Source: Arthrobacter citreus
GTDB taxonomy: Bacteria; Bacillota; Bacilli; Bacillales; Bacillaceae_G
DNA: 64,000 nucleotides
Assembly (NCBI GenBank): GCA_013200995.1
Contig: CP053688.1
Span: 310,001 to 374,000 of the forward strand
Direction of reading: 5' to 3'
Positions 29,070 to 38,474 of this stretch are shown one piece after another. Each line of letters opens with the position of its first letter. Position 1 is the stretch's first letter. Under the pieces are notes generated by a model. It was given only the letters and a program-made list of their open reading frames with translations. It did no database searches and had not been told where the DNA came from. The position numbers were made by a program, and so were the translations under genes.

Positions 29070-30074
29070 ATGGAAAAGGTTACAACTACAAACCGTCATG
29101 AACAACTTGGTTTATCAAATGATGACGTTTTAAGTATGTATGAAACAATGCTTTTAGCACGTCGAATTGATGAGCGTATGTGGTTATTAAATCGTGCTGG
29201 TAAAATTCCGTTCGTTATTTCTTGTCAAGGTCAAGAAGCAGCGCAAGTTGGTGCAGCTTATGCATTAGATAATACAAAAGACTATGTATTACCTTATTAC
29301 CGTGATATGGGTATTGTTTTACAATTCGGAATGACAGCAAAAGAATTAATGCTTTCTGGTTTTGCAAAAGCTGAAGATCCAAACTCTGGTGGCCGTCAAA
29401 TGCCAGGTCACTTCGGACAAAAGAAAAACCGTATCGTTACAGGTTCTTCACCAGTTACAACGCAAGTACCTCATGCAGTAGGTGTAGCATTAGCTGGTAA
29501 AATGGAAGGTAAAGATATTGTATCATGGGTTTCTTTTGGTGAAGGTTCTTCAAACCAAGGTGATTTCCATGAAGGAGCTAACTTTGCTGGTGTACATAAG
29601 TTACCAGTAATTTTCATGTGTGAAAATAACAAATATGCAATCTCAGTACCTATTGAGAAACAATTAGCATGTGAAAATGTATCTGATCGTGCAATCGGAT
29701 ATGGTATGCCTGGTTTTACTGTTGATGGAAATGATCCATTAGAAGTTTACCGTGTAACAAAAGATGCAGCTGACCGTGCTCGTCGTGGTGAAGGTCCAAC
29801 ATTGATTGAAGCTGTATCATACCGATTAACTGCTCACTCAAGTGATGATGATGATCGTGTTTACCGTTCTCGTGAAGAAGTAGAAGAAGCAAAAAGTAAA
29901 GATTGTTTATTTACATTTGCTAAATACCTTCATGAAGTTGGTGTCTTAACTGAAGAATTAGAAAAAGAAATGGATACAAAAATCCGTGCAATCGTTGATG
30001 AAGCAACTGATTACGCAGAAAACGCTCCATATGCAGCACCTGAGCATGCAATGAAGTTTGTTTACGAAGAATAA
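29070..30074 (+). CDS. bkdAA: 2-oxoisovalerate dehydrogenase E1 alpha subunit
   Basis: 334 residues. The thiamine-diphosphate-binding alpha chain of the branched-chain 2-oxo acid dehydrogenase, which makes isobutyryl-, isovaleryl- and 2-methylbutyryl-CoA. The ThDP/Mg pattern from GEGSSNQGDFHEG to ENNKYAISVP and the phosphorylation-loop-like YRLTAHSSDDDDRVYR are present. AAAAGGGGG sits 7 bases before ATG. bkdAB follows after 16 bases. Confidence 0.96.
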   Translation: MEKVTTTNRHEQLGLSNDDVLSMYETMLLARRIDERMWLLNRAGKIPFVISCQGQEAAQVGAAYALDNTKDYVLPYYRDMGIVLQFGMTAKELMLSGFAKAEDPNSGGRQMPGHFGQKKNRIVTGSSPVTTQVPHAVGVALAGKMEGKDIVSWVSFGEGSSNQGDFHEGANFAGVHKLPVIFMCENNKYAISVPIEKQLACENVSDRAIGYGMPGFTVDGNDPLEVYRVTKDAADRARRGEGPTLIEAVSYRLTAHSSDDDDRVYRSREEVEEAKSKDCLFTFAKYLHEVGVLTEELEKEMDTKIRAIVDEATDYAENAPYAAPEHAMKFVYEE

Positions 30075-30090
30075 GAGGGGGTAGGACAAT

Positions 30091-31074
30091 ATGGCAGTAA
30101 TGTCTTATATAGATGCAGTAACTTTAGCGTTAAAAGAAGAAATGGAACGCGATCCAAAAGTATTCGTATTAGGGGAAGACGTTGGATTAAAAGGTGGAGT
30201 ATTTAAAGCGACTAATGGTCTTTATGATCAATTCGGTGAAGACCGTGTTTTAGATACGCCACTTGCAGAATCTGCAATTGCAGGTGTAGGTATTGGTGCT
30301 GCAATGTACGGACTTAGACCAGTAGCTGAAATGCAATTCGCTGATTTTATTATGCCTGCAGTAAACCAAATTATTTCTGAGGCATCAAGAATTCGTTACC
30401 GTTCAAACAATGACTGGACTTGTCCTATTACAATCCGTGCTCCATATGGTGGTGGCGTACACGGTGCACTTTACCACTCTCAATCAGTTGAGAAGGTATT
30501 TGCAGGTCAACCTGGTTTAAAAATTGTAATGCCATCTACTCCTTATGATGTTAAAGGATTATTAAAAGCGGCAATTCGTGATAACGACCCAGTAATATTC
30601 TTTGAACACAAACGTGCTTATCGTTTAATTAAAGGTGAAGTACCTGAAACTGATTATGTACTTCCAATTGGTAAAGCTGATGTAAAACGTGAAGGTGAAG
30701 ATATTACAATCATCACTTACGGATTATGTGTACATTTTGCTCTTCAAGCAGCAGAAAAATTAGCTCAAGATGGCATTTCAGCACATGTTTTAGATTTACG
30801 TACAATTTATCCATTAGATAAAGAATCTATTATCGAAGCTGCTGCTAAAACAGGTAAAGTTTTATTAGTAACTGAAGATAATAAAGAAGGAAGCATTATG
30901 AGCGAAGTAGCAGCAATTATTGCTGAAAATTGCTTATTTGATTTAGATGCTCCAATCGCTCGTCTTGCTGGCCCTGATGTTCCAGCAATGCCTTATTCAC
31001 CTACAATGGAAAAATTCTTTATGGTTAATCCAGATAAAGTGGAAAAAGCGGCTAGAGAACTTGCAGCATTTTAA
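30091..31074 (+). CDS. bkdAB: 2-oxoisovalerate dehydrogenase E1 beta subunit
   Basis: 327 residues, the same as B. subtilis. The beta chain of the E1 heterotetramer, with a transketolase pyrimidine domain (about 1-175, including GEDVGLKGGVFKAT and the PYGGGVHGALYHSQS loop) and the C-terminal transketolase domain. It decarboxylates the keto acid and passes the acyl group to the lipoyl arm of BkdB. The ribosome site is AGAGGGGG. Tightly spaced between bkdAA and bkdB. Confidence 0.96.
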   Translation: MAVMSYIDAVTLALKEEMERDPKVFVLGEDVGLKGGVFKATNGLYDQFGEDRVLDTPLAESAIAGVGIGAAMYGLRPVAEMQFADFIMPAVNQIISEASRIRYRSNNDWTCPITIRAPYGGGVHGALYHSQSVEKVFAGQPGLKIVMPSTPYDVKGLLKAAIRDNDPVIFFEHKRAYRLIKGEVPETDYVLPIGKADVKREGEDITIITYGLCVHFALQAAEKLAQDGISAHVLDLRTIYPLDKESIIEAAAKTGKVLLVTEDNKEGSIMSEVAAIIAENCLFDLDAPIARLAGPDVPAMPYSPTMEKFFMVNPDKVEKAARELAAF

Positions 31075-31101
31075 TGGCACTGTTTGAAAAAGGGGGACAT
31101 A

Positions 31102-32430
31102 ATGATGATCGAAAATATTAAAATGCCTCAATTAGGTGAAAGCGTAACAGAAGGTACAATTAGTAGTTGGTTAGTAAAAGTAGGGGACCATGTAAATAAA
31201 TACGATCCTCTTGCTGAAGTTATGACAGATAAAGTTAATGCAGAAGTACCATCTTCATTTACTGGCGTTATCAAAGAATTAATCGCGAATGAAGGCGACA
31301 CTTTAGCAGTTGGAGAAGTCATTTGTACAATTGAAGTAGAAGGCGCTTCTGGTGAAGTAGCTGCTACTACAATTGAAGAAAAACCAGCTGAAAAAGTTGC
31401 ACCTGCAGCACCAGTAGCACCAGTTCAAACACCAGTAGCTGCTGCACCTGCGCAAACTATTTCTAAAACAGATGAATCAGGTAAAGTACGTTTTTCACCA
31501 GCTGTACTTCGTATAGCACAAGAAAATAATCTTGACCTTTCACTAATTCCTGGTACAGGAAACAATGGTCGAGTTACTCGAAAAGACGTTTTAAATGCAA
31601 TTGCTAATGGTGTTCCTCAAGCTGCACCAGCTCCAGTTGTAGCTCAAACTCCAGTACAACCAGTTGCAGCACAAACTGCTCCTGCTGTTGAAGTAGCTAA
31701 AGCACCAGCTCCTGTTATTCCTACAGCAGTTGGAGATATTGAGATTCCTGTTACAGGCGTACGTAAAGCAATTGCTGCAAATATGTTACGTAGTAAGCAC
31801 GAAGCTCCACATGCTTGGATGATGATCGAAGTTGATGTAACAAACTTAGTTAATTACAGAAATAGCCTTAAAGACTCATTCAAACAAAAAGAAGGCTTCT
31901 CTTTAACATTCTTCGCATTCTTTGTTAAAGCAGTAGCTCAAGCACTTAAAGAATACCCAATGATTAATTCAATGTGGGCTGGCGACAAAATCATCCAAAA
32001 GAAAGATATTAACTTATCGATCGCTGTTGCAACTGATGATGCATTATTCGTACCAGTAATCAAAAATGCTGATGAGAAAACAATCAAAGGTATTGCACGC
32101 GAAATTACTGAACTTGCTACAAAAGTTCGTACTGGTAAATTAAAATCAGACGAAATGCAAGGTGGTACATTCACAGTTAATAACACTGGATCATTTGGAA
32201 GTGTACAAAGCGCAGGAATCATTAACTATCCACAAGCTGCAATTTTACAAATTGAAAGCATCGTAAAACGCCCAGCCGTTGTAAACGGAATGATTGGCGT
32301 ACGCGATATGGTTAACCTATGCTTATCACTTGATCACCGTGTCCTTGACGGATTCATTTGTGGTAAATTCCTAGGAAGAGTAAAAGAAATCCTAGAAAAC
32401 ACAACAAAAGAAAATACTAGTGTGTATTAA
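31102..32430 (+). CDS. bkdB: Lipoamide acyltransferase E2 of the BKD complex
   Basis: 442 residues. The N-terminal lipoyl domain has its target lysine at residue 44 (EVMTDKVNAE). An Ala/Pro linker, an E3-binding domain (FSPAVLRIA to RVTRKDVLNAI, about 130-170), a second Ala/Pro linker and the catalytic domain with SLDHRVLDG follow. The frame opens at TTG 31084, upstream of the ribosome site AAAGGGGG, so ATG 31102 is chosen; ATG 31105 is an alternative. It is the last gene of the operon. Confidence 0.95.
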   Translation: MMIENIKMPQLGESVTEGTISSWLVKVGDHVNKYDPLAEVMTDKVNAEVPSSFTGVIKELIANEGDTLAVGEVICTIEVEGASGEVAATTIEEKPAEKVAPAAPVAPVQTPVAAAPAQTISKTDESGKVRFSPAVLRIAQENNLDLSLIPGTGNNGRVTRKDVLNAIANGVPQAAPAPVVAQTPVQPVAAQTAPAVEVAKAPAPVIPTAVGDIEIPVTGVRKAIAANMLRSKHEAPHAWMMIEVDVTNLVNYRNSLKDSFKQKEGFSLTFFAFFVKAVAQALKEYPMINSMWAGDKIIQKKDINLSIAVATDDALFVPVIKNADEKTIKGIAREITELATKVRTGKLKSDEMQGGTFTVNNTGSFGSVQSAGIINYPQAAILQIESIVKRPAVVNGMIGVRDMVNLCLSLDHRVLDGFICGKFLGRVKEILENTTKENTSVY

Positions 32431-32432
32431 TA

Positions 32433-32479
32433 GATAAATTAAAGAGATTGTCCTTTAAGGGCAATCTCTTTAATTTATC
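32433..32479 (+). terminator. Terminator of the bkd operon
   Basis: A perfect 18-bp stem (GATAAATTAAAGAGATTG with its complement at 32462-32479) and an 11-base loop, right after bkdB. The descending arm itself is T-rich. Confidence 0.85.
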
Positions 32480-32525
32480 TTGATTATATCTTTAGAAGCA
32501 TGAAACTAACTTGGAAGGTAATATT

Positions 32526-32627
32526 GTGTCACTACTTGAAAAGTTAAGAACGAAGACCTACAAAGCACAACCAGTCAAAAGAGTATACATACCCCATCCA
32601 GTAATTAAACAACTTGTTAATGAGTGA
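32526..32627 (+). pseudogene. Fragment resembling a group II intron reverse transcriptase
   Basis: A 33-codon stretch reads LLEKLRTKTYKAQPVKRVYIP and then diverges to a stop. The pattern resembles the start of the RT domain of LtrA-type intron-encoded proteins (…Y.P.PVRRVYIPK…). Nothing upstream or downstream extends it and there is no ribosome site, so at most it is a relic. The rest of the 440-base gap to 32875 shows no gene. The match is by memory of the motif only. Confidence 0.4.
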
Positions 32628-32874
32628 AAGTAAGGTTCGATATTCACTTTCAATGCAAAAAAAGTAACGTTCACACAAAGGATAAACAAAGTTTAGTCCT
32701 AATTAGACTTTTATTTTTAATAAAGATTTTAACCTTAAACTGGAATTTCAGTTGTGCAGAAGTAGGGATACAAGCCTATATCTCCTACTGAATAGGATGG
32801 AATATGTTTCGAGTTCTATGATAAAATTGAATAATCGTACTAATCTGAAATTAATAAAAATAGGGGTGGATTTT

Positions 32875-33345
32875 ATGCTAGTCGAGAAAGAGGGCTATTT
32901 CATATCAACTAATAAAGAATTATTAAACAGAGAAGTCATTTATAATTTTTTAGACAAAGATTCATATTGGGCAAACGAAATTCCATTTGATTATATAGAG
33001 CGGTTTATTAAAAGTTCATTCTGCTTTGGTGTCTATAAGGGAAATCCAGAAGCAAATGAACCAAACCAAGTGGGCTTTGCAAGAGTCGTGACTGATGGGG
33101 TAACATTCGCCTACCTCGCAGATGTATTTATCCTACCTGATCATCGTAAAAAAGGTTTATCTAAATGGCTAATGGAACAAATCATGAATGATGAAAATGT
33201 ATCAATAGTTCGAACGTTTATGTTAGGAACGAGAGATGCACATGACTTATATCGTAAATATGGTTTTGAAGTCATAGATAATAGTAAAAATAGATTTATG
33301 GCAATTTTAAAAGACAATTTGTATAAGAATATGAAAAGTAAATAA
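32875..33345 (+). CDS. GNAT family N-acetyltransferase
   Basis: 156 residues. The acetyl-CoA pyrophosphate loop is seen in LPDHRKKGLSKWLMEQIM (about residues 84-101), after the beta-bulge strand FAYLADVFI. The end MLGTRDAHDLYRKYGFEVI is typical of YitH/YjdJ-like small GNATs. The open frame extends upstream to 32752, but AGGGGTGG 4-5 bases before ATG 32875 fixes the start. Substrate unknown. It is a single gene followed by a weak hairpin. Confidence 0.85.
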   Translation: MLVEKEGYFISTNKELLNREVIYNFLDKDSYWANEIPFDYIERFIKSSFCFGVYKGNPEANEPNQVGFARVVTDGVTFAYLADVFILPDHRKKGLSKWLMEQIMNDENVSIVRTFMLGTRDAHDLYRKYGFEVIDNSKNRFMAILKDNLYKNMKSK

Positions 33346-33360
33346 TAAGAACGCGGTTGT

Positions 33361-33410
33361 AGGTTAGAAAATCATATTTTTTAGTTTACTAAAATGTTAT
33401 TTTCTAACCT
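33361..33410 (+). terminator. Possible weak terminator after the GNAT gene
   Basis: GGTTAGAAAAT pairs perfectly with ATTTTCTAACC around a 26-base loop that holds its own small hairpin (TTTAGT/ACTAAA). There is no T tract after the stem. Confidence 0.4.
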
Positions 33411-33679
33411 TAATCCAGCTTAATCCTTTCCTTTTATCTTGCAGGCCTCTCACAGTTCCTAATTACTTTAAGTTTCTCTGACTTAGCCTTTAGACTTCTC
33501 TTATTCGATTCATCTCTGCATTTCTTAGGAATAGTCCTTCACTAAAATTTATTCATCCTTAGTTAAAGATTTCTCTTTATTCACTGAACCATCCCTTTTT
33601 TTGTCTAGGAACTAATCCCTTTACAAACTGTAATATTTGTAAGATAATTTACAAATATGTGACATCTTAGAGAAATAGG
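33411..33679. other. Pyrimidine-rich gene-free spacer
   Basis: The plus strand is strikingly C+T rich from about 33420 to 33610. The minus strand is therefore purine-rich, as many Bacillus coding strands are, but it is broken by stops in all frames. It may be a decayed minus-strand gene. No promoter stands out. Confidence 0.4.
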
Positions 33680-33689
33680 GGGGGATAAG

Positions 33690-34937
33690 ATGTTTAAAAA
33701 TTTATCTGCCGTACATCCTGTTGCTTGGAATATCGTAATTGGAACTTTGTTCGTTAGATTTGCTAGCACAGTAAGTATGCCGTTTTTAGCTATTTATTTA
33801 ACTTCGGTTAAACATATCTCACCTGCAATGGTTGGGCTTATGTTAACAGTTTCATCATTTTTAGGGGTGTTTTTCAGCTTCATAGGAGGAACTCTTTCTG
33901 ATCGTATTGGGAGGAAAACTATTTTACTATCGAGTATTTTCTTATGGTCTATTACGTTAGTTGGTTTTGGGCTAGGAGATTCGTTTATATGGTTTTTTGT
34001 ACTGAATTCGATCTTAAATATTTGCTCATCATTTTTCGAACCTTCTTCAAGGGCATTGCTTTCTGACATAACCGATGAGAAATCAAAACTGTTAGTCTTT
34101 AATTTGCGCTATGCTGCAATAAATGTTGGGGTGGCAGTTGGTCCTTTAGTTGGTTTATATCTTGGAAGTTCTAAGAGTACATTACCATTTGTATTATCTG
34201 GAATTGTGTACTTTTTTTATGGGCTAACATTATTATACATGTTGTCAAAACATAAAATCGGAGAAGTTAATTCTGCGCCAACTAATAAAGTTTCGATGAA
34301 GGCGTCGTTTTCAATTTTACGCAAGGATGTTATCTTTGCTTTGACGATTGTTACAATTTGTTTTTATGGACTTGGTTATTCACAAAGCTTTTCTACAATG
34401 TCTCAATATTTTGCGAATGCACCACAGTTTCATAATGGGATTAAATTATACGCTTATTTAACAACAATCAATGCAGTTACTGTGGTAATACTTCAGTTTC
34501 CAATTGTAAGTAGAATGAAGAATTTTTCACCTACTGTATCAATGATGATCGGAAATATCATCGTTAGTCTAGCGGTTGCTGGGTTCGGTTTATTTACTAA
34601 TTTTTTCTTATTAGCAATCGTTATGATTATTTTAACAGTAGGAGAAATCTTTGCTTTTACATTTACAGATGTATTTGTAGATCAACTTGCTCCAGAAGAT
34701 TTAAAGGGAACTTATTTTGGCGCGATGGGATTCTCAAAACTTGGATTTGTTTTCGGTCCTGCGCTAGGGGGAAGTTTGTTAGCTTACTTCGGATATGAAA
34801 AGGGCGGACATGGTTTTGTTATTATTAGTGCAATTGCTTTTCTAAGTTTTCCAATGATGTTTTTTGTAAATCGTCTTTTTCAAAAAAGGAAAGAAGTCGA
34901 GATTCAATCGGAAACGAAGTTAACTGTTAATTCTTAA
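33690..34937 (+). CDS. MFS transporter, probable drug exporter
   Basis: 415 residues with about 12 hydrophobic helices. The cytoplasmic loop 2-3 carries the MFS motif A, GGTLSDRIGRKTILL (about residues 67-81). ADIxxP-like sequence for a specific drug class is not evident, so the substrate is unknown. The start follows AGGGGGGG. It is followed by a terminator, so it is monocistronic. Similar to YttB/YfmO-type MDR antiporters by overall plan only. Confidence 0.85.
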   Translation: MFKNLSAVHPVAWNIVIGTLFVRFASTVSMPFLAIYLTSVKHISPAMVGLMLTVSSFLGVFFSFIGGTLSDRIGRKTILLSSIFLWSITLVGFGLGDSFIWFFVLNSILNICSSFFEPSSRALLSDITDEKSKLLVFNLRYAAINVGVAVGPLVGLYLGSSKSTLPFVLSGIVYFFYGLTLLYMLSKHKIGEVNSAPTNKVSMKASFSILRKDVIFALTIVTICFYGLGYSQSFSTMSQYFANAPQFHNGIKLYAYLTTINAVTVVILQFPIVSRMKNFSPTVSMMIGNIIVSLAVAGFGLFTNFFLLAIVMIILTVGEIFAFTFTDVFVDQLAPEDLKGTYFGAMGFSKLGFVFGPALGGSLLAYFGYEKGGHGFVIISAIAFLSFPMMFFVNRLFQKRKEVEIQSETKLTVNS

Positions 34938-34961
34938 AGAACGCTAAAAGCGTTCTTTTTA
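34936..34961 (+). terminator. Terminator of the MFS gene
   Basis: AAAGAACGC / GCGTTCTTT with a 4-base loop overlapping the stop codon region, followed by TTTATTTTA. Confidence 0.85.
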
Positions 34962-35030
34962 TTTTATCTAATAAAATTTCCATCCATTTCCAATTAATGT
35001 GATACATTATAATAAGAAAGGGGAGATTTC

Positions 35031-35279
35031 GTGAATAAATATGGTTGGCTCTCGATTATGATGGTTGGAATCAGCATAATTCTATCTTTTTTTATGAAAG
35101 AATACACTAAATACCCTGGCATATTCCTTATCTTTTTCTGCATCTTGTCATTGAGTGGAGTGATTTTTGCATTCCTCTCGAAAAAAATAACAAATATCAT
35201 TCTTGGTACGTTTTTAAATATCGTAGCATTTATTTCCTTTTTCTTATTAGAATTGGCATTTGGTATTGGTGAAATGTAG
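35031..35279 (+). CDS. Small hypothetical membrane protein
   Basis: 82 residues with three hydrophobic helices (about 4-20, 28-49, 56-76) and few charges, mostly Lys at loops. GTG start, 7-8 bases after AAAGGGGAG. I do not recognise a family. It stands alone between an MFS gene and another unknown gene. The minus-strand frame over it is a shadow. Confidence 0.6.
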   Translation: MNKYGWLSIMMVGISIILSFFMKEYTKYPGIFLIFFCILSLSGVIFAFLSKKITNIILGTFLNIVAFISFFLLELAFGIGEM

Positions 35280-35412
35280 ATAAGGTTTGATTAATCAGAA
35301 TTTAATCGATATAAGTGAATTCTTTCTAAATAGAGTTTTTTCAAACTAAAAAAGTATGTGTTAGATCACTTCCTCATATATTTGTATAAACAAACGATAT
35401 GGAGGGAGAGAG

Positions 35413-35724
35413 ATGGACGAACTTCTTTTTGATCAACTGAAATTAGTAAGTTGGGACTGTATAATTTTAGAAGGTGCTAGTGAACAAGAAGAAGAGTTAA
35501 TGAAAAATGTATTATCTACATTACATTCAATTGGATTAAAAAATAAAATCGATGCAAAAATATTATTTATTGCAGGTGATGTGGAAAAGATTAATCAATT
35601 TGAAAATAATAATCCATATGTAACAGTTATTCGTGTCGTTGAAGAAGTTAATGATAGTTATCAATATGCAATATCTACTTTAGCTCATCTACCGAATATT
35701 ATTGATGAGTTAGTGAATGAATGA
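35413..35724 (+). CDS. Hypothetical 103-residue acidic protein
   Basis: A soluble alpha/beta-looking protein with alternating beta (SWDCIILEG, DAKILFIAGD, YVTVIRVVE) and helical segments, and one Cys (residue 17). It has no signal, membrane helix or known motif. GGAGGGAGAG precedes ATG. It lies 85 bases before brxB, with no terminator seen between them, so the two could be co-transcribed. I do not recognise the family. Confidence 0.65.
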   Translation: MDELLFDQLKLVSWDCIILEGASEQEEELMKNVLSTLHSIGLKNKIDAKILFIAGDVEKINQFENNNPYVTVIRVVEEVNDSYQYAISTLAHLPNIIDELVNE

Positions 35725-35809
35725 AAATATAATAGTAGCAGGTTTAAAAGCTTGAATTAATAGTCTCTAAATTGGTAAGATGAAAAAAAGCACGTAAGGA
35801 GTAGATGAA

Positions 35810-36247
35810 ATGAATATGAATTTTAACTTTTTTATGAATGATGTTGTCCATACTGCACGTCAAGAAATCGTAGCGGCTGGTTATGCAGAATTAAAAACAC
35901 CTGAGGAAGTCGAGCAAGCATTAGGAAAGAAAGGCACAACGCTAGTAATGGTGAATTCGGTATGTGGTTGTGCAGGTGGTATTGCCCGTCCTGCAGCAGC
36001 ACATTCAGTACATTATGATGCAAGACCTGATCAATTAGTTACCGTGTTTGCAGGGCAAGATAAAGAAGCCACTTCAAAAGCACGTGAATATTTTACTGGA
36101 AAAGCTCCTTCTTCTCCGTCATTTGCATTATTAAAAGATGGTAAGCTTGTTGCAATGGTTGAACGTCATGAAATTGAAGGACATGATCCAATGCAAGTTG
36201 TTCAAAAACTTCAAACTTATTTTGAACAATACTGCGAGGAAATTTAA
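35810..36247 (+). CDS. brxB: Bacilliredoxin BrxB (YqiW)
   Basis: 145 residues, the same as B. subtilis YqiW, with the family CGC active site at C52-G-C54 in [10 protein letters not shown]. Bacilliredoxins remove bacillithiol from S-bacillithiolated proteins after oxidative stress, working with bacillithiol and a flavin reductase. The [17 protein letters not shown] and [12 protein letters not shown] stretches are strongly conserved. The ribosome site is AAGGAG. A very strong terminator follows. Confidence 0.95.
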   Translation: MNMNFNFFMNDVVHTARQEIVAAGYAELKTPEEVEQALGKKGTTLVMVNSVCGCAGGIARPAAAHSVHYDARPDQLVTVFAGQDKEATSKAREYFTGKAPSSPSFALLKDGKLVAMVERHEIEGHDPMQVVQKLQTYFEQYCEEI

Positions 36248-36255
36248 TTAAGTTT

Positions 36256-36309
36256 AAAAAAGTACAAAAATTTATGGGTAGAATTCCATAAATTTTTGTA
36301 CTTTTTTTG
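36256..36309 (+). terminator. Terminator of brxB
   Basis: A perfect ~22-bp stem (AAAAAAGTACAAAAATTTATGG and complement) with an 8-base loop and T tract. With its A-rich 5' arm it can act in both directions, serving also the minus-strand gene at 36351. Confidence 0.93.
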
Positions 36310-36350
36310 TACATAATATTATTATGTAAACTAAAGTGTAACTGGTAATT

Positions 36351-36545
36351 TCAGTTAATTATTTTATAAATAAAATAAAAGATAAAAAAGAAGGAAATTA
36401 CGGCTAGTGAGCAGGTGAAAATTAAAAGCTTTAAAGCATCTTTATATGCTGACTCGTCATACTTTACTCGAAATGCGAAGGATTCCAATCTATGCTTTTT
36501 TGATTTTCTATATTGATTTAAATCGATAATATTTGATTGATCCAC
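36351..36545 (-). CDS. Small hypothetical membrane protein
   Basis: 64 residues: a polar N-terminal part with NIIDLNQYRKSKKHR and one strongly hydrophobic C-terminal helix (about residues 38-62), so probably tail-anchored. GTG start with AAGGAGAGG about 6 bases upstream. It is the only gene here on the minus strand, convergent to brxB. I do not recognise the family. Confidence 0.6.
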   Translation of the reverse strand: MDQSNIIDLNQYRKSKKHRLESFAFRVKYDESAYKDALKLLIFTCSLAVISFFFIFYFIYKIIN

Positions 36546-36695
36546 AACACACCTCTCCTTTATTGTATATATATTATTTAAATTTTAAAATATTCTAAAA
36601 AATTAGTAAAGTTTTTCAATGCACAAATTAATAGCAAATTATGCCATAATTAATGGAATAAAATAGACTAATGGATTGAAAGGAACGTGTACATT

Positions 36696-37178
36696 TTGAA
36701 ATATACTTTATGCTTTATTAAACGAGAAAATGAACTTTTAATGTTAAATAGAGTAAACGCTCCAACAATGGGAATTTGGAATGGTGTTGGTGGAAAAATA
36801 GAAAAAGGTGAATCAATTGAAAGGTCTGTACAAAGAGAAATTGCTGAGGAAACCGGTATTCAAATTGAAATGAATCAATTAACATATAAAGGTAAAGTAA
36901 CCTGGCATGAAGAAGATGTGGATTTTGGTGGTATGTATGTATTTCTTGCTGAAGTGTCCGATCGTTTACTATTTGATACTCCTATAAAAACGGACGAAGG
37001 TATTTTAGATTGGAAAAAAATTGATTGGGTAATCGATGCAAAAAATCAAGGAGTAGGAGAGTGTATTCCTTTTTTTCTTCCCATTCTATTAAATGATGAT
37101 CATAACTATCACTATTCCTTTTATTATAAGGAGAATAGAGTTGTGGATTTTGTGGTAGAAGAAGAAGTATTAATATAA
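36696..37178 (+). CDS. Nudix hydrolase (MutT-like)
   Basis: 160 residues. The Nudix box GGKIEKGESIERSVQREIAEETGI fills about residues 32-54 with all Gly/Arg/Glu positions present. NAPTMGIWNGVGG before it resembles 8-oxo-dGTP diphosphatases of the MutT/YvcI group, but the substrate cannot be fixed. AAAGGAA (36679-36685) is 10 bases from TTG 36696 and only one or two bases from GTG 36687, so TTG is preferred. A terminator follows. Confidence 0.85.
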   Translation: MKYTLCFIKRENELLMLNRVNAPTMGIWNGVGGKIEKGESIERSVQREIAEETGIQIEMNQLTYKGKVTWHEEDVDFGGMYVFLAEVSDRLLFDTPIKTDEGILDWKKIDWVIDAKNQGVGECIPFFLPILLNDDHNYHYSFYYKENRVVDFVVEEEVLI

Positions 37179-37217
37179 TGAAATAATTTATAAATGAATA
37201 ATGTAATCATTTTAGTG

Positions 37218-37248
37218 AAAATACCATTTCGAAAATGGTATTTTTTTT
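37218..37248 (+). terminator. Terminator of the Nudix gene
   Basis: AAATACCATTT / AAATGGTATTT with a short loop and an 8-base T run. Confidence 0.9.
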
Positions 37249-37486
37249 ATGAATATGAATGAAAACGCTTAAATTTAGGGAATTATCAATTTTATCGTAA
37301 AAAACATAACAATTTACAAGATTTGTCGAAAAATTTTTGAAAAATTAGAAAAGTTGATATAAGTCTATTATTCATATGAATGTATAAATATATAAAATAA
37401 ATGAATTTTGATTAAAATATTTTTTGGAAATATCCTTATTAAATAAGGTTTTTAAAGAATTTTTATAAAAATACTTAAAAATGTAT

Positions 37487-37541
37487 TTGCATAATTATTA
37501 GTATGTGTTAAAATTCATTTTATAAAATAATTATTCATTCG
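37487..37541 (+). promoter_or_regulatory. Probable SigA promoter with ARG-box-like operator for the transporter operon
   Basis: TTGCAT (37487-37492), a 16-base spacer and TAAAAT (37509-37514). Directly downstream, AATTCATTTTATAAAATAAT and ATTATTCATT resemble two half-related ARG boxes (TGAAT/ATTCA words). TGAAT words also occur at 37376-37410. AhrC control is inferred from these and from the transporter type. The 445-base gap after the Nudix gene is extremely AT-rich and holds no other gene. Confidence 0.4.
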
Positions 37542-37624
37542 ACAAAAATAGCTGTTTAATAGAATGCTAAAAATGATAGAAGAAAAAATAAATTTGAATT
37601 TTAAAAAATCAGGGGGAAAATAGT

Positions 37625-38380
37625 ATGAAAAAATTAGTCGGAGTTTTAGCTGCATCAGCATTATCAATTGGAATGTTATCTGGATGTAATAAGTCAGATG
37701 ATAAAACTTTAGTATTAGGTACAAGTGCGGATTATAAGCCTTATGAATTTATTGACACACAAAATGATAAAATTGTAGGTTTTGATGTTGATTTAGCGAA
37801 AGCGATCGGTAAGAAAACTGGTTATACAGTTAAAGTAAAAGATATTGATTTTAACTCATTAATTACTGCTATGAATGCAGATAAAGTAGATTTCATTATG
37901 GCAGGTATGAAAAAGACGCCCGAGCGTGCTAAAAACGCAGATTTCACTGCACCATACTTTACGGACCAAAATGAAGTAGTTATAAATAAGGATTCAAATA
38001 TTAAAAGTGTTAGTGATTTAAAAGGGAAAACAGTTGGTGTACAAGCTGGTTCGATTCAAGAAACAAAAGCAATTGAAGTTGCTAAAACGGCTGGATTTAA
38101 AGTTGAAAACCGTAATCGAATTCCTGAATTAGTAGAAGAATTAAAAGCTGGAAGATTTGATGCTGTAATTATTGAACAATCAGTGGCGAGTGGCTATTTG
38201 AATAAATTAAAGGAAATGCAAGGGGTAATGATGCAAGATTTCTATGAACAATCGGGTTCAGCAGTAGCTCTTCCAAAAGGTAGTAAATTAACTCCAAAGT
38301 TTGATAAAGCATTAACTGAATTAAAAAAGGATGGAACTGTTGATAAATTAGTTAAGAAATGGTTCGGAGAAATGAAATAA
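37625..38380 (+). CDS. artP: Amino acid ABC transporter, substrate-binding lipoprotein (ArtP/YqiX-like)
   Basis: 251 residues. A type II signal peptide with lipobox MLSGC (lipidated Cys21) anchors it outside the membrane. The periplasmic-binding type 2 fold carries TSADYKPYEF, VGFDVDLAKAIGKKTG and MKKTPERAKNADFTAPYF, typical of the family binding Arg, Gln, His or Cys. B. subtilis YqiX in this position is linked to arginine uptake. AGGGGGAAAA precedes ATG. The next gene is an aminotransferase instead of the permease. Confidence 0.88.
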   Translation: MKKLVGVLAASALSIGMLSGCNKSDDKTLVLGTSADYKPYEFIDTQNDKIVGFDVDLAKAIGKKTGYTVKVKDIDFNSLITAMNADKVDFIMAGMKKTPERAKNADFTAPYFTDQNEVVINKDSNIKSVSDLKGKTVGVQAGSIQETKAIEVAKTAGFKVENRNRIPELVEELKAGRFDAVIIEQSVASGYLNKLKEMQGVMMQDFYEQSGSAVALPKGSKLTPKFDKALTELKKDGTVDKLVKKWFGEMK

Positions 38381-38474
38381 GAAAAGAGTTTTTGAAGAAA
38401 TATAAAAGATTAAGAGCTTTAGGGTATAGCAAAAGAGATAGAAGTTTTTGTTGTAAAAAGGGGAGGAATTATTG

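Noticed and set aside
33794..34069. Minus-strand 91-codon frame inside the MFS gene
   Set aside because: A shadow of the plus-strand transporter, which has clear helices and motif A.
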